This document shows, piece by piece, positions 1-8,811 of a stretch of DNA of 64,000 nt. Position 1 is the stretch's first letter. The number at the start of each line of letters is the position of its first letter. The stretch is taken from positions 35,360 through 99,359 of the forward strand of contig NZ_JAEPJQ010000009.1 in NCBI RefSeq assembly GCF_016827605.1. Direction: 5' to 3'. This DNA comes from Hyunsoonleella ulvae (GTDB lineage Bacteria; Bacteroidota; Bacteroidia; Flavobacteriales; Flavobacteriaceae). The translations under genes and the position numbers were made by a program. Under the pieces are notes generated by a model. That model saw only the letters and a program-made list of their open reading frames with translations, was not told the DNA's origin and searched no databases.

Positions 1-20
1 AGGGCTGTAAACCATATTTA

Positions 21-28
21 TACTTTCG
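21..28 (+). promoter_or_regulatory. -7 box TACTTTCG of the EamA transporter gene, leaderless arrangement
   Basis: TACTTTCG matches the Bacteroidota -7 element TAnnTTTG except for one T to C change that recurs at three other promoters here. It ends 4 nt before the ATG at 33, so transcription would begin at or next to the start codon. Inference from motif and spacing only. Confidence 0.5.
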
Positions 29-32
29 TACC

Positions 33-938
33 ATGTACAAGAATAAAACATTTTGGTATGGTATATCTGTTGGTATTTTAGGTATCGTATTGTTTTCATC
101 AAAGGCAGTAATGGTAAAGCTAGCTTATCAACATAACGTCGATACTATTAGTATACTATTACTTCGTATGTTATTCTCTTTTCCGTTTTATGTTGTTGTT
201 GCATTTTTGGTTAAAAGCAAAAAGCATCAAGATAATGTGAGATTAAAGGATTATGCTTGGCTGGTGTTTTTCGGGTTTATAGGGTATTATTTAGCTAGTT
301 ATTTTGATTTTGTAGGGCTTATTTATATTAAGGCGAGTTTAGAGCGTATCATCCTATTTGTATACCCAACTTTGGTGCTGTTGCTTAACAAGGTTTTTTT
401 AAAGAAAAAAATATCTAAAATTCAAAGTATTGCTGTGGCGTTGACATACTTAGGAATAGCTGTAGCTTTTTGGGATGAATTAAATATATCAGGGAAAGGA
501 ACGTTAACAGGAGGCTTTTTTGTTTTTTTAAGTGCTTTAACTTACGCCTCCTATTTAGTGGGAAGTGGTTGGTTGATACCAAAATTTGGAGTCATGAAAT
601 TTACAGCTTATGCTATGTTGGTGTCTTGTATTTGTGTGTTTGTGCATTATAGTATAACTAGTGAAACCGATTTGTGGGGTTTTTCATGGGAAGTATATGT
701 AATAGGGTTTTTAATTGCCATTTTTGCAACGGTAATCCCTTCGTTTCTGGTATCAGAGTCTATTAAAATAATTAGCTCATCTAATTTTGCCATTGCAGCT
801 GGTATAGGGCCGATTTCCACCATAATTTTGGCCGCAATCTTTCTAGGAGAAACGCTCACTGTTTTTCAACTATTTGGTACTTTGGTAGTTATAGTTGGTA
901 TACTGTGGATGTCTGTTAAAAAGTCTAATTCTACCTAA
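33..938 (+). CDS. EamA/DMT-family transporter
   Basis: A 301-residue integral membrane protein with about ten hydrophobic segments in two tandem EamA repeats (roughly residues 8-145 and 155-295), the drug/metabolite transporter fold. It starts with a charged residue pair and a first membrane segment containing SSKAVMVKLAY, and the second repeat contains the typical GPISTIILAAIFLGE stretch. Length is usual for the family. The substrate cannot be predicted; members export amino acids, nucleobases or other small metabolites. It is the first gene of the window and faces parE, 116 bp downstream. The ATG at 33 is supported by a -7 box directly before it. Confidence 0.9.
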   Translation: MYKNKTFWYGISVGILGIVLFSSKAVMVKLAYQHNVDTISILLLRMLFSFPFYVVVAFLVKSKKHQDNVRLKDYAWLVFFGFIGYYLASYFDFVGLIYIKASLERIILFVYPTLVLLLNKVFLKKKISKIQSIAVALTYLGIAVAFWDELNISGKGTLTGGFFVFLSALTYASYLVGSGWLIPKFGVMKFTAYAMLVSCICVFVHYSITSETDLWGFSWEVYVIGFLIAIFATVIPSFLVSESIKIISSSNFAIAAGIGPISTIILAAIFLGETLTVFQLFGTLVVIVGILWMSVKKSNST

Positions 939-1054
939 AGAAACGTTCTCAACAAAATTTCAATTTTATTGTTAATTACTTTGTTTGGCAGTGGTTTTAT
1001 ATTTTGATATGTTGTACTATATTAGCGTGCTATCACAACATTGTACCCTAATTT

Positions 1055-2911
1055 ATGGCAGAACAAACAAAATACACTGAGGATAATATACGTTCGTTAG
1101 ACTGGAAAGAGCATATTAGAATGCGACCAGGAATGTATATTGGGAAACTTGGTGATGGGTCTTCTCCAGATGATGGTATTTACATTCTTTTAAAAGAGGT
1201 TTTAGATAACTCTATTGACGAATTTGTGATGGGGGCAGGTAAAACCATCGAGATTTCTATTCAGGGTAGTAAGGTTATTGTTCGTGATTACGGTAGAGGT
1301 ATTCCTTTGGGAAAGGTGGTCGATGTAGTTTCTAAAATGAATACTGGTGGTAAGTACGATTCAAAAGCATTTAAAAAATCGGTAGGATTAAATGGTGTTG
1401 GTACCAAGGCTGTAAATGCACTTTCTAATTATTTTAGGGTAGAGTCTACACGAGATGGTAAATCGGCTTCAGCAGAGTTTGAACAAGGGAACCTAACCAA
1501 TCAAGAATTATTAGACGACACCAGCCGAAGAAAGGGAACCAAGGTATCCTTTATTCCAGATGAATCCATTTTTAAAAACTACAAGTTCCGCAGTGAGTAT
1601 GTGGTTAAAATGCTAAAGAATTATGTGTATCTCAACCCTGGATTAACCATAGTTTTTAATGGTGAAAAATATTATAGTGAAAACGGACTTAAAGATTTAT
1701 TGGCTGAAAAGATTAATGAATCAGATTTATTGTATCCAATTATCCACTTGAGAGGCGACGACATAGAAATTGCTTTAACCCATAGTAAAACCCAATATAG
1801 TGAAGAGTACAACAGTTTTGTAAACGGACAAAACACAACCCAGGGCGGTACACATTTAAATGCCTTTAGGGAAGCCGTTGTAAAAACAGTAAGGGAGTTT
1901 TATGGTAAAAACTATGATGCTTCAGATGTTAGAAAATCTATAGTTAGCGCTATAGCTATAAAAGTGATGGAGCCTGTTTTTGAAAGTCAAACCAAAACAA
2001 AGTTGGGTTCTACAGAAATGGGAGGGGATTACCCTACGGTAAGAACTTATATTAACGATTTTGTAAAAACCAATCTCGATAACTTTTTTCATAAAAACCC
2101 AGATACAGCAGAGAAATTACAACGTAAAATTCTTCAGGCAGAACGGGAGCGTAAAGAATTATCAGGCATAAGAAAGCTAGCAAGAGATAGAGCAAAAAAA
2201 GCCAGTCTTCACAATAAAAAACTTAGGGATTGCCGTGTACATTTTGGAGACACCAAAAATGAAAGGAATCTTGAGACAACACTGTTTATAACTGAGGGGG
2301 ATTCAGCATCTGGTAGTATCACAAAATCTAGAGATGTGAATACACAAGCAGTTTTTAGTCTTAAAGGAAAGCCTCTAAACTCCTACGGATTAAGTAAAAA
2401 GATAGTATACGAGAATGAAGAGTTTAATTTGCTACAAGCCGCACTAAACATAGAAGAGTCCCTCGAAGATTTGCGTTACAATAATGTTGTAATAGCAACA
2501 GATGCCGATGTGGATGGTATGCATATAAGGCTATTGTTAATTACATTTTTCTTGCAGTTTTTTCCAGAAGTCATTAAAGAAGGGCATTTGTATATTTTGC
2601 AAACCCCTTTGTTTAGGGTTAGAAATAAAAAGGAAACCATTTATTGTTATTCAGAAGAAGAACGCATAGCAGCCATTGAAAAATTAAAACCCAAACCAGA
2701 AATTACCAGATTTAAGGGGTTGGGAGAGATTTCGCCTGACGAGTTTAAGCATTTTATTGGAGACGACATACGTTTAGATCCCGTAATGTTAGATGATAAT
2801 ATGTCTATCGAAGAATTGTTATCATTCTACATGGGTAAAAATACACCAACGCGCCAGGAGTTTATTATTGATAACTTAAAGGTAGAGCTTGATTTAATTG
2901 AGGAAAAATAA
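1055..2911 (+). CDS. parE: DNA topoisomerase IV subunit B
   Basis: ATPase subunit of topoisomerase IV, which decatenates daughter chromosomes with ParC. The 618-residue protein has the GHKL ATPase domain first ([10 protein letters not shown] near residue 49-57 with the Mg-binding Asn52; [20 protein letters not shown]), the transducer domain, then a TOPRIM domain with EGDSASGS near residue 414 and the acidic DADVDG near residue 483, and ends with the [10 protein letters not shown] region. It lacks the long insert seen in many GyrB proteins, which fits ParE. parC follows after 34 bp on the same strand, so the two are almost certainly co-transcribed. Confidence 0.96.
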   Translation: MAEQTKYTEDNIRSLDWKEHIRMRPGMYIGKLGDGSSPDDGIYILLKEVLDNSIDEFVMGAGKTIEISIQGSKVIVRDYGRGIPLGKVVDVVSKMNTGGKYDSKAFKKSVGLNGVGTKAVNALSNYFRVESTRDGKSASAEFEQGNLTNQELLDDTSRRKGTKVSFIPDESIFKNYKFRSEYVVKMLKNYVYLNPGLTIVFNGEKYYSENGLKDLLAEKINESDLLYPIIHLRGDDIEIALTHSKTQYSEEYNSFVNGQNTTQGGTHLNAFREAVVKTVREFYGKNYDASDVRKSIVSAIAIKVMEPVFESQTKTKLGSTEMGGDYPTVRTYINDFVKTNLDNFFHKNPDTAEKLQRKILQAERERKELSGIRKLARDRAKKASLHNKKLRDCRVHFGDTKNERNLETTLFITEGDSASGSITKSRDVNTQAVFSLKGKPLNSYGLSKKIVYENEEFNLLQAALNIEESLEDLRYNNVVIATDADVDGMHIRLLLITFFLQFFPEVIKEGHLYILQTPLFRVRNKKETIYCYSEEERIAAIEKLKPKPEITRFKGLGEISPDEFKHFIGDDIRLDPVMLDDNMSIEELLSFYMGKNTPTRQEFIIDNLKVELDLIEEK

Positions 2912-2945
2912 GAGATGTATTCCTGAATTTTAGGAAGTATTATAT

Positions 2946-5594
2946 ATGATTGAAGAAGAAAACGACGACCTTACAAACGGACAAAACGACGAGCCTCAAG
3001 AAACCATAACCCGGGTTACGGGGATGTACAAAGATTGGTTTTTAGACTATGCTTCTTATGTTATTCTAGAACGCGCAGTACCAGCTATTGAAGATGGTTT
3101 TAAGCCTGTGCAACGGCGTATTATGCATTCCATGAAAGATTTGGATGATGGGCGTTATAACAAAGTAGCGAACATTGTTGGGCATACCATGCAGTATCAC
3201 CCACATGGCGATGCCAGTATTGCCGATGCCATGGTGCAAATAGGGCAGAAAGACTTGTTAATTGATACCCAAGGAAACTGGGGTAATATATTAACAGGCG
3301 ATAGCGCAGCTGCCTCACGTTACATAGAAGCACGTTTATCTAAGTTTGCTTTAGATGTTGTTTACAATCCTAAAATTACCGAATGGCAGGCAAGTTATGA
3401 TGGGCGTAGAAAAGAGCCCGTGAATTTACCAGTAATGTTTCCTTTGTTGTTAGCTCAGGGAGGAGAAGGTATCGCGGTTGGATTATCTACAAAAATATTA
3501 CCACATAATTTTATAGAACTTATTGAGGCTTCGGTAAAACATTTGCAAGGTAAGCGTTTTACCATTGTACCAGACTTCCCTACAGGTGGCATTGCAGATT
3601 TTTCTAACTATAATGATGGCAATAGAGGAGGTAAAGTTAGGGTTAGGGCTAAGATTTCTCAATTAGATAAAAATACATTAGTAATTACAGAATTGCCTTT
3701 TGGCACAACAACGTCATCTTTAATTGATTCTATTTTAAAAGCGAATGATAAAGGGAAAATCAAAGTAAAAAAGATTGAAGATAATACTGCGGCTGAAGTT
3801 GAAATATTAGTGCATTTACCATCAGGTTTATCTCCAGATAAAACCATTGATGCGCTTTATGCATTTACAAGTTGTGAGTCATCCATTTCGCCTTTGGGTT
3901 GTGTTATAGAAGACAACAAACCTTTATTTATTGGGGTTTCTGAAATGTTGAGACGTTCTACGGATAATACAGTACAGCTTCTAAAACAAGAACTTGAAAT
4001 TAAACTGGGTGAACTGGAGGAACAATGGCATTTTGCATCTCTAGAACGTATTTTTATTGAAAACAGAATTTACCGAGATATAGAAGAGGAGGAAACTTGG
4101 GAAGGTGTTATCTCTGCCATAGATAAAGGATTGCAACCACATATAAAGCATCTAAAACGAGCGGTTACAGAGGATGATATTGTACGATTAACGGAAATCC
4201 GAATTAAACGTATTTCTAAATTTGATATAGATAAAGCACAACAAAAGATAGATGCCTTAGAAGCACAAATCGCTGAGGTAAAACATCATTTAGAGCATTT
4301 GATAGAGTATGCTATTGCTTACTTCCAAAGGCTTAAAAAAGAATATGGAGAGGGTAGGGAGCGCAAAACAGAAATAAGAACTTTTGATGATGTAGATGCT
4401 ACCAAAGTAGTAATTAGAAATACCAAACTTTATGTGAATCGTGAAGAGGGCTTCGTTGGGACTTCCTTACGTAGAAATGAATATGTATGCGATTGTAGTG
4501 ATATAGATGATATTATCGTTTTTACCAAAGAAGGTAAAATGATGGTTACCAAAGTTGACTCTAAGACGTTTGTTGGTAAAGATATCCTACATGTAGCAGT
4601 ATTCAAGAAGAAAGATAAACGCACAATTTACAATATGATTTATAGAGATGGTAGAAAAGGGCCGTCTTATATTAAGCGTTTTGCAGTTACTAGCATTACT
4701 AGAGATAGGGAATATGATTTAACGAATGGGAATAAAGGATCGGTAGTGCTTTATTTTTCAGCAAATCCTAATGGGGAAGCTGAAATTGTTTCTATCAACT
4801 TACGACAAGCAGGAAGCATTAAAAAGCTAAAATGGGATATTGATTTTGCAGATATTTTAATTAAGGGACGTGCTTCTAAAGGTAATTTAGTAACTAAGTA
4901 CCCTGTAAAACGTGTAGAGCTTAAGGAAAAAGGTGTTTCTACCTTGAAACCACGTAAGATATGGTTTGACGAAACAGTACAACGCATAAATGTTGATGGT
5001 AGAGGCGAACTCATAGGAGAATTTAGAGGCGAAGATAAATTGTTAATTATCAGTCAGTCAGGTATGGTTAAAACTGTTACGCCAGAGGTAACTATGCACT
5101 TTGATAGTGACATGATTGTGTTAGAAAAGTGGGTGCCTAAAAAACCAATTTCAGCAATTTATTATAATGGTGAAAAGGAATTATATTATGTAAAGCGCTT
5201 TTTAATAGAGCATGAAGGTAGGGATGAGTCGTTTATTTCAGATCATCCAGATTCTTTATTAGAGATTGTTTCCACAGATTGGAAACCTATGGCTGAGGTT
5301 GTTTTTGCTAAAGAACGTGGGAAAGATAGAAGGGAGAATTTTGAGGTAAACTTAGAGGAGTTTATTGATGTAAAGGGCATTTCTGCCCAAGGGAATCAAT
5401 TAACCAAATATAAGGTTAATCAAATTAACTTATTGGATTCATTGCCTTATGAAGCTCCAGAAGAAGTACATGCAGACGATTTAGAAGTTGTAGGCGAAAA
5501 AGAATTGCCAGCTAAACCTGATGAAAGTGAAAATAGTAATGCAGAAGATTCTAATGATGAAATTGATGATGAAGGACAGATTACTTTGTTTTAG
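2946..5594 (+). CDS. parC: DNA topoisomerase IV subunit A
   Basis: DNA cleavage/religation subunit of topoisomerase IV. At 882 residues it carries the winged-helix 5Y-CAP domain (RAVPAIEDGFKPVQRRI), the catalytic tyrosine at about residue 126 in ASRYIEARLS, a tower and coiled-coil region around residues 440-470, and a degenerate C-terminal beta-pinwheel. A canonical GyrA box is absent, consistent with ParC. The last ~50 residues are very acidic (Glu/Asp-rich) and end in GQITLF. It forms a two-gene operon with parE. The stop is separated by 80 bp from the convergent argE. Confidence 0.95.
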   Translation: MIEEENDDLTNGQNDEPQETITRVTGMYKDWFLDYASYVILERAVPAIEDGFKPVQRRIMHSMKDLDDGRYNKVANIVGHTMQYHPHGDASIADAMVQIGQKDLLIDTQGNWGNILTGDSAAASRYIEARLSKFALDVVYNPKITEWQASYDGRRKEPVNLPVMFPLLLAQGGEGIAVGLSTKILPHNFIELIEASVKHLQGKRFTIVPDFPTGGIADFSNYNDGNRGGKVRVRAKISQLDKNTLVITELPFGTTTSSLIDSILKANDKGKIKVKKIEDNTAAEVEILVHLPSGLSPDKTIDALYAFTSCESSISPLGCVIEDNKPLFIGVSEMLRRSTDNTVQLLKQELEIKLGELEEQWHFASLERIFIENRIYRDIEEEETWEGVISAIDKGLQPHIKHLKRAVTEDDIVRLTEIRIKRISKFDIDKAQQKIDALEAQIAEVKHHLEHLIEYAIAYFQRLKKEYGEGRERKTEIRTFDDVDATKVVIRNTKLYVNREEGFVGTSLRRNEYVCDCSDIDDIIVFTKEGKMMVTKVDSKTFVGKDILHVAVFKKKDKRTIYNMIYRDGRKGPSYIKRFAVTSITRDREYDLTNGNKGSVVLYFSANPNGEAEIVSINLRQAGSIKKLKWDIDFADILIKGRASKGNLVTKYPVKRVELKEKGVSTLKPRKIWFDETVQRINVDGRGELIGEFRGEDKLLIISQSGMVKTVTPEVTMHFDSDMIVLEKWVPKKPISAIYYNGEKELYYVKRFLIEHEGRDESFISDHPDSLLEIVSTDWKPMAEVVFAKERGKDRRENFEVNLEEFIDVKGISAQGNQLTKYKVNQINLLDSLPYEAPEEVHADDLEVVGEKELPAKPDESENSNAEDSNDEIDDEGQITLF

Positions 5595-5674
5595 AAATAT
5601 CTGCAATTTTTCTGTATTAGCTTGATCTATATGCGTTAATATCCAATCACTTTACATTATACTGTAAAAATGAT

Positions 5675-6850
5675 TTAAAATAGGTTTATTATATCCTCCG
5701 AAGAAAATAAGTCTATTAGATTGTTTAAGAATTCCTCGTAATCTTTCAATTCTTGCTTTGCAATAAACTCGTTAGCCCTATGGGCTTGTTGTATTGATCC
5801 AGGTCCGCAAATAATGCTTTGTAAACCTGCTAGGTTATACTGTCCAGCTTCAGAGGCATAGGCCACCGTACCAATATTTGTATTGGAATTGATTTTTGAC
5901 ATTAACTTTACTATATCACTATCTGCTTTACTATCAAACGGTACAACCGGCGGATGAATTTCTTCTGTTTCAATGTTAAAATCTGGAAATGTAGATTTTA
6001 GTTCATACATTCGGTTTTCACAATGGGATTTAAAATCTTTTATGACATCTTCTAAATTATCATCTGGAATCATTCTGGCATCCCATGAGAAATAAGCTTT
6101 GTCTGCAATAACATTAGGGGCAATACCGCCGTGAATAATACCAGTGTGTAATGAGGAATATGGAGGGGAAAAACGCCTGTCTGTATGACCATTTTTAACA
6201 AACATATTCATTTTAGCTTCTAGCCAAAGCACCAGTCTAGCTGCCTCATGTATAGCACTTACTTCTTGTTTTATTCTGCTACTATGGCCAGCAGAACCAT
6301 TTACTTTGGTGGTATACAAACAGATGCCTTTATGTCCAATAATAGGCTGGAGTAGTGATGGCTCCCCTATAATGGCATATTTAGGTGTTTCAGAGTAATA
6401 GCTTTTAAGATGTGCAATTAACTCTGGTGCTGATAAACACCCAACTTCCTCATCATAAGAGAATGCAAAATAAATAGGCTTTTTTAATTTTGCTCTGGTA
6501 AAATTAGGTAGTAGGCTTAGGCAACATGCCAAAAAACCTTTCATATCACATGTGCCTCTCCCATACAGATTTCCGTCATTCTTATCTGTGAGTGTAAATG
6601 GATTGGTATTCCAATCTTGCCCCTCAACTGGAACCACATCAGTATGTCCAGATAAAACTATGCCTCCGTCTACAGCGGGTCCAATACGACAATGTAAAGA
6701 CGCTTTAGTGCCTTCTTTATTGGGAACTAGAGTACAAGAAATATCAAAACTTTCAATATAATCTTTAATCCAATGGATAATGGATAAGTTACTGTCTCCT
6801 CCCAAAACTGGAAAAGAAACGAGTTTAGCTAATATATCTTCAGTGGTCAT
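5675..6850 (-). CDS. argE: Acetylornithine deacetylase (M20 metallopeptidase family)
   Basis: A 391-residue M20-family zinc hydrolase, best matching ArgE, which removes the acetyl group from N-acetylornithine in arginine synthesis. Visible metal and catalytic motifs are SGHTDVVPV, GRGTCDMKG and YDEEVGC, followed by IGEPS and the dimerisation domain around residues 180-290. The C-terminal CGPGSIQQAHRANEF is typical of ArgE rather than of DapE or peptidase T. The ATG overlaps the stop of miaA by 4 nt (ATGA), so the two are translationally coupled. Other M20 activities cannot be fully excluded because no other arg genes lie nearby. Confidence 0.85.
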   Translation of the reverse strand: MTTEDILAKLVSFPVLGGDSNLSIIHWIKDYIESFDISCTLVPNKEGTKASLHCRIGPAVDGGIVLSGHTDVVPVEGQDWNTNPFTLTDKNDGNLYGRGTCDMKGFLACCLSLLPNFTRAKLKKPIYFAFSYDEEVGCLSAPELIAHLKSYYSETPKYAIIGEPSLLQPIIGHKGICLYTTKVNGSAGHSSRIKQEVSAIHEAARLVLWLEAKMNMFVKNGHTDRRFSPPYSSLHTGIIHGGIAPNVIADKAYFSWDARMIPDDNLEDVIKDFKSHCENRMYELKSTFPDFNIETEEIHPPVVPFDSKADSDIVKLMSKINSNTNIGTVAYASEAGQYNLAGLQSIICGPGSIQQAHRANEFIAKQELKDYEEFLNNLIDLFSSEDIINLF

Positions 6851-7755
6851 ATTGTATGTGTTTCTATTGCCTCAACTATTTTTGAGATATCGTGCTTATA
6901 GTCAAACCAAATAATATCTTCATTTTTTCTAAACCAGGTTAGTTGTCGTTTAGCAAATCGTCTTGTGTTTTTTTTAATTTCTGATATAGCAAAATCTAAT
7001 GTCCATTCATTATCAAAATATTTAAACAACTCTTTATAACCTACGGTGTTTAAGGCATTTAAATATCTATGTTTAACTAAAGATTTAACTTCATCTAATA
7101 AGCCTTCATTTATCATTATATCCACACGTTGATTAATGCGTGAGTAAATAATTTCCCGTTCTGCTGTTAAACCAATATTTATGACCTTAAATGGCCTTTC
7201 CCTCTTTTGTTTGTTTAGGTAAGAAGAATAGGGGTTCCCAGTACCTATACTTATTTCTAAAGCGCGAATTACACGATGTGGATTATCTATAGCTATGGAT
7301 GCATAGCTTTTTTTGTCTAGTTGTTTTAACTGAAGTTGTAGGGATTCTAACCCTTTTTCCTTTAATTGTTTGTTTAGGGTTTCCCTAATAGAAATATCTA
7401 CTTTTGGAAAATCATCTAATCCCTTTGTGACTGCATCAACATACAAGCCAGAGCCACCAACCATAATAACAGTATCATTTTTTTTAAACAGGTGCTCAAG
7501 ACATGTCATAGCGTCTATCTCGAATGCGCCAACATTGTAAGTGTCTTTTATAGATTTATGATGAATAAAATGATGTGTTGCAGCTGCTAATTCTTTTGTG
7601 GAGGGTGCAGCTGTTCCTATTTGCATTTCTTTGTAAAATTGGCGGGAATCGGCAGAGATTATTTCCGTATTAAAATGCTGCGCCAGCTTAATACTTAAAG
7701 CTGTTTTACCAATAGCTGTGGGACCAACAATGGATATGAGATATTTAGGTTTTAT
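6847..7755 (-). CDS. miaA: tRNA dimethylallyltransferase, probable ATA start
   Basis: MiaA adds the dimethylallyl group to A37 of tRNAs that read UNN codons. The P-loop GPTAIGKT, the following SADSRQFYKEMQIGTA and the C-terminal KRQLTWFRK region are all present. The first ATG in frame (7626) lies after the P-loop and would give an inactive protein. Reading upstream, the frame stays open to a TAG at 7795-7797 and contains no ATG, GTG or TTG. The best fit to family N-termini is ATA at 7755 (then KPKYLISIVG), giving 302 residues; ATA at 7761 is an alternative. Downstream it overlaps argE by 4 nt. Gene identity is sure; the start codon is inference. Confidence 0.88.
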   Translation of the reverse strand: MKPKYLISIVGPTAIGKTALSIKLAQHFNTEIISADSRQFYKEMQIGTAAPSTKELAAATHHFIHHKSIKDTYNVGAFEIDAMTCLEHLFKKNDTVIMVGGSGLYVDAVTKGLDDFPKVDISIRETLNKQLKEKGLESLQLQLKQLDKKSYASIAIDNPHRVIRALEISIGTGNPYSSYLNKQKRERPFKVINIGLTAEREIIYSRINQRVDIMINEGLLDEVKSLVKHRYLNALNTVGYKELFKYFDNEWTLDFAISEIKKNTRRFAKRQLTWFRKNEDIIWFDYKHDISKIVEAIETHTI

Positions 7756-7847
7756 TTCTATTGAACAGCGATTTAAAAATGAAATGTAAAGGTACTACCT
7801 AAAATAAATTACTCCAAACTATGGATTTGAAAATGATTTTGGCTGAT

Positions 7848-7936
7848 TCTTGCGCAAGGGATTGAACGGCATGTTGGAGCTCCCGACCTAAGGAGGAGCG
7901 ACTAGTGAAAGCCCGACCCTTGTGGTTGCGCCCAAA
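7848..7936 (+). ncRNA. Flavo-1-like structured RNA element
   Basis: The plus strand carries GCGCAAGGGATTGAACGGC at 7852-7870, an inner hairpin with GCTCC pairing to GGAGC, then GTGAAAGCCCGACCC near 7905-7919 and a closing TTGCGCC. The outer stem pairs GCGCAA (7852-7857) with TTGCGC (7926-7931), AGGG with CCCT (7917-7920) and GGC with GCC. The GGGATTGAA...GGC...AAAGCCCGACCC skeleton is one I recall as recurring in Flavobacteria and matching the Flavo-1 motif of unknown function. It lies between the 3' end of the ion-channel gene and miaA. Family assignment is from memory and needs a covariance-model search. Confidence 0.55.
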
Positions 7937-7938
7937 AA

Positions 7939-8790
7939 TTAAATATGTAATTTTTCTCCACAGTTATAGCAATATTCTGCACCATCCCTGTGGTCTTCAG
8001 CCAGACAGTTTTCGCAGGATTGGGAGTTTAAACGTACGAGTGGTGTTTGTGTATTGTCTTTCTTTTTGCCTAGGGCTGTATATTCTGCTGATACTATTCC
8101 AGTGGGAACTGCTATTATGCCATAACCTAAAATCATGATAAGAGCTGCTATAAACTGACCTAGCGGCGTAACTGGAGCAATATCACCAAAACCAACTGTG
8201 GTTAGGGTAACTATACACCAATACACACTTACGGGAATACTTGTAAAACCACTTTCTTCTCCTTCTATGAGATACATTAAGGTGCCAAAAATGATACATA
8301 AAATAAGCACGGCAAAAAGAAATACAGAGATTTTTGCACGACTTGATTTTATTGCTGAGGCTAATAAATTTGAAGCACCTAAATAACGTGCTAGCTTTAA
8401 TATTCTAAAAATGCGTAATAATCTAAGTGCTCTTAGGGCAGCTAGGGCATGAATACCACCAAATAGGAGCGAAATATATTTTGGAATTGTGGATAGAAAA
8501 TCTATTATACCATAAAAGCTAAAAATATATTTGTAAGGCTTTTTTACAGTAAGTATTCGAGCTATATATTCTATGGTAAATAAGATAGTAATAACCCATT
8601 CTGCAATGTTTAAAAAGCTATGGTATTTTTCGTCAAAGCTTTTAATGCTTTCTAACATTACAAAAATAATACTGGCTATTATTGCTATGAATAGAATAAC
8701 ATCAAAAACTTTTCCTGCTCTGGTATCAGCTTCATAAATGATATCATGAAGTTTATGTCTCCAGCTATTTTCAGGTTTGGTTTTACTCAT
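7939..8790 (-). CDS. Voltage-gated-type ion transporter with C-terminal zinc ribbon
   Basis: A 283-residue six-segment cation channel of the Kv/Kch type. Segments S1-S4 occupy about residues 25-150, with an S4 that carries regularly spaced arginines (RALRLLRIFRILKLARYLG). The pore contains the potassium selectivity signature TLTTVGFGD before the last membrane segment. The C-terminus holds two CxxC pairs (CENC and CYNC) that form a small zinc ribbon, an addition seen in some bacterial members of the family. A -7 box lies 5 nt before the ATG. It is probably the promoter-proximal gene for a Flavo-1-like element and miaA beyond it. Confidence 0.88.
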   Translation of the reverse strand: MSKTKPENSWRHKLHDIIYEADTRAGKVFDVILFIAIIASIIFVMLESIKSFDEKYHSFLNIAEWVITILFTIEYIARILTVKKPYKYIFSFYGIIDFLSTIPKYISLLFGGIHALAALRALRLLRIFRILKLARYLGASNLLASAIKSSRAKISVFLFAVLILCIIFGTLMYLIEGEESGFTSIPVSVYWCIVTLTTVGFGDIAPVTPLGQFIAALIMILGYGIIAVPTGIVSAEYTALGKKKDNTQTPLVRLNSQSCENCLAEDHRDGAEYCYNCGEKLHI

Positions 8791-8795
8791 ATTAC

Positions 8796-8803
8796 CAAAA
8801 ATA
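8796..8803 (-). promoter_or_regulatory. -7 box TATTTTTG of the ion-channel gene
   Basis: On the minus strand TATTTTTG is an exact TAnnTTTG match and ends 5 nt before the ATG at 8790, which implies a leaderless or nearly leaderless transcript and supports that start. Confidence 0.55.
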
Positions 8804-8811
8804 CTAAAGTT

